A program made the position numbers and the translations under genes. The notes under the pieces were generated by a model that ran no database searches, was not told the origin of the DNA, and worked only from the letters and a program-made list of their open reading frames with translations. A stretch of DNA of 64,000 bases from Novosphingobium sp. (lineage in GTDB: Bacteria; Pseudomonadota; Alphaproteobacteria; Sphingomonadales; Sphingomonadaceae). Shown here piece by piece: positions 58,899 to 64,000 of this stretch; the first letter of the stretch is position 1, and every line of letters begins with the position of its first letter. Where the stretch lies: contig NZ_JAIXPP010000010.1 of the NCBI RefSeq assembly GCF_027486195.1, forward strand, positions 24,257-88,256, written 5' to 3'.

Positions 58899-59888
58899 AT
58901 GTCCGGCGAGCACCACCACCACCACCATGGTCACGACCACAGCCATGCGAACACGCATGGTCACGGGCACAGCCATGCGCACGCGCATGGTCACGGGCAC
59001 AGCCACGCCCCCGCCAGCTTCGGCCGCGCCTTTGCCATCGGTATCGTGCTCAACAGCGGCTTCGTCCTGATCGAAGCGGGCTACGGTTTTGCCGCAGGCT
59101 CGATGGCGCTCGTCGCCGATGCGGGGCACAACCTCTCGGACGTGCTGAGCCTTGCCGTCGCTTGGGCGGCCAGCGTGCTCGCCGCGCGCCCGCCTTCGTC
59201 GCGCTTCACGTATGGCTACAAATCGAGCTCGATCCTCGCCGCGCTGTTCAACGCCGCGCTGCTGATGCTGGCGCTCGGCGCGATCCTCGTCGAGACGATC
59301 CACCGCCTGATCGCGCCGGAACCCGTCGCAGCCGGCCCGGTCATGGTCGTTGCGGGGATCGGCATCGCGATCAACACACTCACCGCGCTGCTCTTCCTGC
59401 GCGGGCGCGAGCACGACATCAACATTCGCGGCGCCTATCTCCACATGGCGTCGGACGCAGCGGTTTCCGCCGGCGTGGTCGTGGCTGGCGCGCTGATCGC
59501 ACTCACCGGCGCGTGGTGGATCGATCCCGTCACCAGTCTGGCGATCGTGGGTGTGATCGCGTGGGGTACCTGGGGGCTTGCCAAGGATTCGCTCAAGATG
59601 GGCCTCCACGGCGTTCCGGCATCGGTCGATGGGCACGCCGTCGAACACCACCTTGCCGCTATGCCGGGCGTCAGTGCGGTCCACGATCTCCACATCTGGC
59701 CGATGAGCACCACCGAAACCGCGATGACCGCGCATCTCGTGATGCCCGGCGGCCACCCGGGGGATGCCTTCCTGGGCGACCTATCCCAAACGCTCGCCCA
59801 GCGCTTCGCGATCTGCCACGCCACGGTGCAGATCGAGACCACCGATCTTGCCGAACTTGCCCGCCATGGCTGCGGAAACGGACGCTAA
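58899..59888 (+). CDS. Cation diffusion facilitator, zinc-type, with His-rich N-terminus
   Basis: 329 residues from an ATG with AGGAAG upstream. The first 38 residues are His/Gly/Asp-rich and probably sense or buffer zinc. Six membrane helices follow; the first metal site is His-Asn-Leu-Ser-Asp near residue 79 and the second His-Met-Ala-Ser-Asp-Ala near residue 187. A C-terminal cytoplasmic domain carries His-Asp-Leu-His-Ile-Trp. It exports zinc or a similar cation in exchange for protons. Confidence 0.93.
   Translation: MSGEHHHHHHGHDHSHANTHGHGHSHAHAHGHGHSHAPASFGRAFAIGIVLNSGFVLIEAGYGFAAGSMALVADAGHNLSDVLSLAVAWAASVLAARPPSSRFTYGYKSSSILAALFNAALLMLALGAILVETIHRLIAPEPVAAGPVMVVAGIGIAINTLTALLFLRGREHDINIRGAYLHMASDAAVSAGVVVAGALIALTGAWWIDPVTSLAIVGVIAWGTWGLAKDSLKMGLHGVPASVDGHAVEHHLAAMPGVSAVHDLHIWPMSTTETAMTAHLVMPGGHPGDAFLGDLSQTLAQRFAICHATVQIETTDLAELARHGCGNGR
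58945..59004. repeat. 30-bp tandem duplication in the His-rich coding segment
   Basis: Two copies of a 30-bp unit (differing at a few bases) encode the repeating His/Gly segment. It lies within the transporter gene and keeps frame, so expansion or contraction would change zinc-binding capacity. Confidence 0.8.
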
Positions 59889-59983
59889 CCGGACGCACCA
59901 GCCATTTGGCCCTTAGGGGTGCCTGCGCGCGACCATCGATGACCCCTATAGCGCTGCCAAGAGCGCTCCTGAGGGGAATCGAT

Positions 59984-60163
59984 ATGCTTCGTACGGAATT
60001 GAAGATTGCCAGCATTTCGATGGCCGCCGCCGCCGCTATTGCCGCCACTGCCCTGGCTTCTGGCCTCGCCGCGATTATCGTCCCCGGCACCGCTCCTGCC
60101 TCAGGCTACACGGTGGCCAGCGGCAAGATCGTGCTGACCGACGCCGGCTCGCGGCCCAACTGA
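59984..60163 (+). CDS. Small hypothetical protein with N-terminal membrane/signal segment
   Basis: 59 residues with GAGGGG before the ATG. The first 33 residues form an Ala-rich hydrophobic segment; the remainder is short and polar. Terminated directly by a strong hairpin, which supports expression. No family recognised. Confidence 0.6.
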   Translation: MLRTELKIASISMAAAAAIAATALASGLAAIIVPGTAPASGYTVASGKIVLTDAGSRPN

Positions 60164-60177
60164 TCGCAGGGACTCAC

Positions 60178-60219
60178 AAAAAGGGGGCGGCGGCCGGACA
60201 CGGCCGCCGCCCCCTTTTT
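60178..60219 (+). terminator. Strong rho-independent terminator
   Basis: A 19-base arm (60178-60196) pairs perfectly with 60201-60219 around loop GACA. The stem is flanked by an A-run on the left and T-run on the right, so it can act in either direction. It ends transcription of the small gene. Confidence 0.92.
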
Positions 60220-60298
60220 GCGACCTGCCTTCCCGGCAGATGGACAGCGCTGATTTCCTGACCACAATGGCCGAAGCCAGTTCAAGGAGTCGCACCCC

Positions 60299-61018
60299 AT
60301 GCAGATCGATCGCCGCACCGCCCTCACCGCTGCCATGACCGCTGCCGCGGCCGGAGCTATCCCCGCCGCCGCACAGACCGCCGCCGCACAGACCGCCGCC
60401 GCGCCTCCCGCTCCCTCGGGCCCGGTCTTCGCGCCCGCCCCGGCGCCGCTGCCCTTCGATCCCGCCACGATCCCCGGCCTTTCCGCCAAGCTCCTCACCA
60501 GCCACCACGACAACAACTATGTCAGCGCGGTGAAGCGCATCGGCGCCATCAAGGGCGAACTGGCGAAGCTCGACATGACGGCCGCTCCCGGCTTCATGCT
60601 CAACGGCCTGAAGCGCGAGGAGCTCATCGCGTGGAACTCGATGCTCCTCCACGAAGTGTATTTCTCGTGCCTCGGAAACGGCGGCAAGCCGGGGGCCAAG
60701 CTCGGCGCTGCAATCGAGCGCGATTTCGGCAGCTTCAGCCGCTGGGCCGCGGAATTCTCGGCGATGGGCAAGGCGCTCGGCGGCGGCTCGGGCTGGGTCC
60801 TGCTGCAATGGTCCCCGCACGATGGCCGCCTCACCAACCAGTGGGCGAGCGACCACACCCAGACCCTCGCCGGCGGCACCCCGATCCTTGCCATGGACAT
60901 GTACGAACACGCCTATGCCATGGACTACGGCGCGAAGGCCGCCGCCTATGTCGATGCCTTCATGGCCGCCGCAACGTGGGGCGCGGCAGACGCACGGTTT
61001 GCCAAATTGGCCGGGTGA
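60299..61018 (+). CDS. Superoxide dismutase (Fe/Mn family), exported
   Basis: 239 residues with an N-terminal Arg-Arg-Thr followed by an Ala-rich stretch, suggesting a Tat or Sec signal. The family folds show His in Ser-His-His-Asp-Asn-Asn-Tyr near residue 70, His in Leu-Leu-His-Glu-Val-Tyr near residue 118, and Asp plus His in Met-Asp-Met-Tyr-Glu-His-Ala-Tyr near residue 200. These are the four metal ligands. It would dismute superoxide in the periplasm. The choice of Fe or Mn cannot be made from sequence alone. Confidence 0.88.
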   Translation: MQIDRRTALTAAMTAAAAGAIPAAAQTAAAQTAAAPPAPSGPVFAPAPAPLPFDPATIPGLSAKLLTSHHDNNYVSAVKRIGAIKGELAKLDMTAAPGFMLNGLKREELIAWNSMLLHEVYFSCLGNGGKPGAKLGAAIERDFGSFSRWAAEFSAMGKALGGGSGWVLLQWSPHDGRLTNQWASDHTQTLAGGTPILAMDMYEHAYAMDYGAKAAAYVDAFMAAATWGAADARFAKLAG

Positions 61019-61157
61019 TAGGAGTCCTCCACGAGAATAGCGCGGCGCAGTTTGGGCAGCGAAGCCCGGTGCATACCGGGCCGACTTGCGCAAGCTTGTC
61101 TCGGCACCTCGACAGGGTAAGCTGCAGTTGTAAGTCGTGGCCTCTATGGGAGCGGAC

Positions 61158-62048
61158 ATGCCGGTAATCGCCTACCAGTCGTTCAACGCCAATTCGAGCA
61201 CGACGCACGGCCTCGCTTCGATGTGGCAGCAGCCGCTGACCCGCGCTGCGGCGCGCCGGGTGGGACGAGCGGGACATCAAGCGCTCGTCCTGCCTTCACT
61301 GGATAGCGAGTTCTCCCTGCCCGTTGAGGGGCCGGCGAATCTGCGCCCGATCCAGGCGCTGGGCGGCGCACCGACCCAGGTCGCCTTCGGCACTCAGATC
61401 GCACTGATCTATCAGAACATCTACCGCGCTATCGGCTCGATGCCGGACCTGCTCGTGTGCGGCGAACTCGATGTGAGCAATGCAGACTTCGCAGGCCTCC
61501 GCCAGAGTTCGGGTCTGCTCGCGAATGTCACCGGCAATGCCAAGGCATGCCAATGCTTCACGGCATTCGCTCAGGCTGGCGTCGCGGGGCAGATCAAGCT
61601 GCTGGCCGAGGGGCTGGGCTTCGTGATCTACTCGATCAATGGTCTTTCCGTGCTGTTCGTCCATGTGCCGAACGCCATCGCGACCAACGCGGCGAAAGTG
61701 CGAGACTTCTACGCCCAGCTCAACAACCACCTCGTCACGATCGGAAGCGGCCCGATTGATCTGGTGATCGGCGATACCAACCAGAGTTCCAGCAATTTCA
61801 CCCAGAATGCCCTGCCGCAGGGCTTTGCCAACGCGCACACCAGCGCTGTGGTCTCCCCTTTTGATAACTGGAACGTCAAGCAGGGGGGAACCAACAGCGC
61901 GGGCTCGAAGATGTTCGATGTCGCGGTCTACAACACCACGACGATCAATCTGGAGGCCGGACCGGTCTATCTGTCGCAGTCCTCCGGCGCGGTGACCGTG
62001 ACGGATCACTGCGGGCTAGCGGTCAAGGTCAGCCGCAAGGTGGGGTGA
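61158..62048 (+). CDS. Endonuclease/exonuclease/phosphatase-like hypothetical protein
   Basis: 296 residues from an ATG with GGGAG 5 bases upstream; two earlier starts are weaker. C-terminal Val-Ile-Gly-Asp-Thr-Asn-Gln (like Gly-Asp-x-Asn) and Val-Thr-Asp-His-Cys (like Ser-Asp-His) resemble the metal-dependent EEP fold, and Phe-Gly-Thr-Gln-Ile-Ala lies in mid-chain. The N-terminus has no signal peptide. The substrate is unknown and the assignment is tentative. Confidence 0.55.
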   Translation: MPVIAYQSFNANSSTTHGLASMWQQPLTRAAARRVGRAGHQALVLPSLDSEFSLPVEGPANLRPIQALGGAPTQVAFGTQIALIYQNIYRAIGSMPDLLVCGELDVSNADFAGLRQSSGLLANVTGNAKACQCFTAFAQAGVAGQIKLLAEGLGFVIYSINGLSVLFVHVPNAIATNAAKVRDFYAQLNNHLVTIGSGPIDLVIGDTNQSSSNFTQNALPQGFANAHTSAVVSPFDNWNVKQGGTNSAGSKMFDVAVYNTTTINLEAGPVYLSQSSGAVTVTDHCGLAVKVSRKVG

Positions 62049-62060
62049 AGCCCAAGGAAA

Positions 62061-62096
62061 CGGGCCCGGAAGTGCGCTTCCGGGCCCGCTTTGTTT
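62061..62096. terminator. Bidirectional terminator between EEP-like gene and clpX
   Basis: CGGGCCCGGAAG pairs with CTTCCGGGCCCG around loop TGCG, followed by CTTTGTTT. It lies in the gap between the converging EEP-like and clpX genes and fits termination of both. Confidence 0.85.
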
Positions 62097-62118
62097 CAGT
62101 TCCGAAGCGGTGCCTTGC

Positions 62119-63375
<1,257 letters not shown>

Positions 63376-63389
63376 TCTTACATCCCAGA

Positions 63390-63408
63390 CGCCCCTCCAC
63401 GAGGGGCG
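63390..63408 (-). promoter_or_regulatory. clpX: Leader hairpin upstream of clpX start
   Basis: CGCCCCTC and GAGGGGCG (63390-63397 and 63401-63408) form a GC-rich stem 14 bases ahead of the ATG. It could influence ribosome access. Confidence 0.4.
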
Positions 63409-63470
63409 GGCCCGGTTATCCTACTACCCGGAGGGCATTAATCAACCGGACACGAAAATAGCGAACAAAT

Positions 63471-63516
63471 CCTGATCCAGCACCCTGCCATTTTAGGGCA
63501 AAATGCTGGGATCAGG
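63471..63516. other. Hairpin-forming sequence between clpP and clpX
   Basis: CCTGATCCAGCA and TGCTGGGATCAGG form arms with one bulge and a nested CCCT/AGGG inside. It lies just downstream of the clpP stop on the minus strand. It may be an attenuator, RNA processing site or partial terminator that sets clpX relative to clpP. Confidence 0.5.
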
Positions 63517-63522
63517 CCGAAA

Positions 63523-64000
63523 TCATGCCGATGGCGCGCCGCCTGAACCTTCTTCGCCGCCCATCTGGTCACCTTCTGGACGCGATTCGTACACTTTGTC
63601 GACGAGTCCGAACTTCAGCGCTTCGTCGGCTTCGAGGAACGTGTCACGGTCCATCGCCTTCTCGATTTCTGCGAGCGTGCGGCCGGTGAACTTGACGTAA
63701 AGGTCGTTCATCCGGGCGCGCATGCGCAGAATCTCGCGCGCCTGGATCTCGATGTCGGAGGCCATGCCGCGCGCGCCGCCCGAAGGCTGGTGGACCATGA
63801 TGCGGGCGTTGGGGAGCGCGATGCGCATGCCCGGCTCACCCGCCGCGAGCAGGAAGCTGCCCATCGAGGCTGCCTGGCCGATGCACACGGTCGAAACGCG
63901 CGGGCGAATGTACTGCATGGTATCGTAGATAGCGAGACCCGCCGTCACCACGCCGCCGGGCGAGTTGATGTACATGGCGATGTCCTTCGACGGGTTCTCG
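63523..64000 (-). CDS. clpP: ClpP protease, C-terminal part (5' end outside window)
   Basis: About 159 residues are visible. The catalytic Ser is in Gly-Gln-Ala-Ala-Ser-Met-Gly-Ser, His is in Met-Val-His-Gln-Pro-Ser-Gly-Gly, and Asp follows in Met-Asp-Arg-Asp-Thr-Phe. Start and first 60 or so residues are beyond the right edge. It is the proteolytic partner of ClpX, transcribed just upstream of it. The tail is acidic and Gly-rich, beyond the usual ClpP end. Confidence 0.95.
   Translation of the reverse strand, partial: ENPSKDIAMYINSPGGVVTAGLAIYDTMQYIRPRVSTVCIGQAASMGSFLLAAGEPGMRIALPNARIMVHQPSGGARGMASDIEIQAREILRMRARMNDLYVKFTGRTLAEIEKAMDRDTFLEADEALKFGLVDKVYESRPEGDQMGGEEGSGGAPSA

Overview
The window reads as GC-rich alphaproteobacterial chromosome, most likely a sphingomonad. 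Supporting this are a ChpT histidine phosphotransferase, an RpoH sigma factor, a TorF-type porin, a TonB-dependent receptor heading a catabolic cluster, a class A RNase P RNA and a clpP/clpX pair. No 16S rRNA or other decisive marker is present, so genus is not assigned.

Region 1 (1-11.9 kb) is the right-hand part of a prophage with a podovirus-like late region. It holds a lysozyme-domain internal virion protein, a second large virion protein, a small membrane protein, a BRO-type antirepressor, a beta-helix tailspike with a T7-fibre-like N-terminus, an exported protein, and a lysis cassette (membrane proteins, N-acetylmuramidase, overlapping inner and outer spanins). It ends at a 3' fragment of a tRNA-Gly(CCC) gene, which I read as attR. 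The integrase and the intact tRNA gene must lie left of the window.

Region 2 (12.0-40.7 kb) is a large catabolic island. A rightward operon group (TonB receptor, TetR regulator, beta-hydroxyacid dehydrogenase, SMP-30 lactonase, DECR2-like SDR, BKACE enzyme, two related class III aminotransferases flanking a CPBP membrane protease, hydroxypyruvate isomerase-like protein, serine hydrolase, SnoaL-like protein, proline iminopeptidase-like hydrolase, GPH symporter) converges with a leftward operon (enolase-superfamily dehydratase, SDR, second BKACE, C45 acylase, SGNH hydrolase). A PQQ-type sugar dehydrogenase fused to cytochrome c is transcribed divergently from the leftward operon. A glcB-D-E-F-G operon (malate synthase G, glycolate oxidase) with a divergent LysR gene adjoins. 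Six copies of a TGAC-N6-GTCA palindrome lie at the promoters of this island (one inside a gene) and nowhere else that I noticed, which suggests one TetR-controlled regulon. A class III transaminase resembling beta-amino-acid aminotransferases together with beta-keto-acid cleavage enzymes suggests beta-amino acid units in the substrate. The peptidases, esterase, acylase and sugar-acid enzymes suggest a larger conjugate. The substrate is unknown.

Region 3 (41.6-64 kb) is mostly housekeeping: L,D-transpeptidase, an RND efflux system with its TetR regulator, glyoxalase-type protein, SIMPL protein, porin, metallophosphoesterase, MtgA, RpoH, RluD, a ParDE toxin-antitoxin pair, JAMM peptidase, ChpT, amidase, rnpB (carrying a dispersed-repeat-like sequence in its P3 helix), a His-rich zinc transporter, an exported superoxide dismutase, an EEP-like protein, ClpX and the C-terminal part of ClpP.
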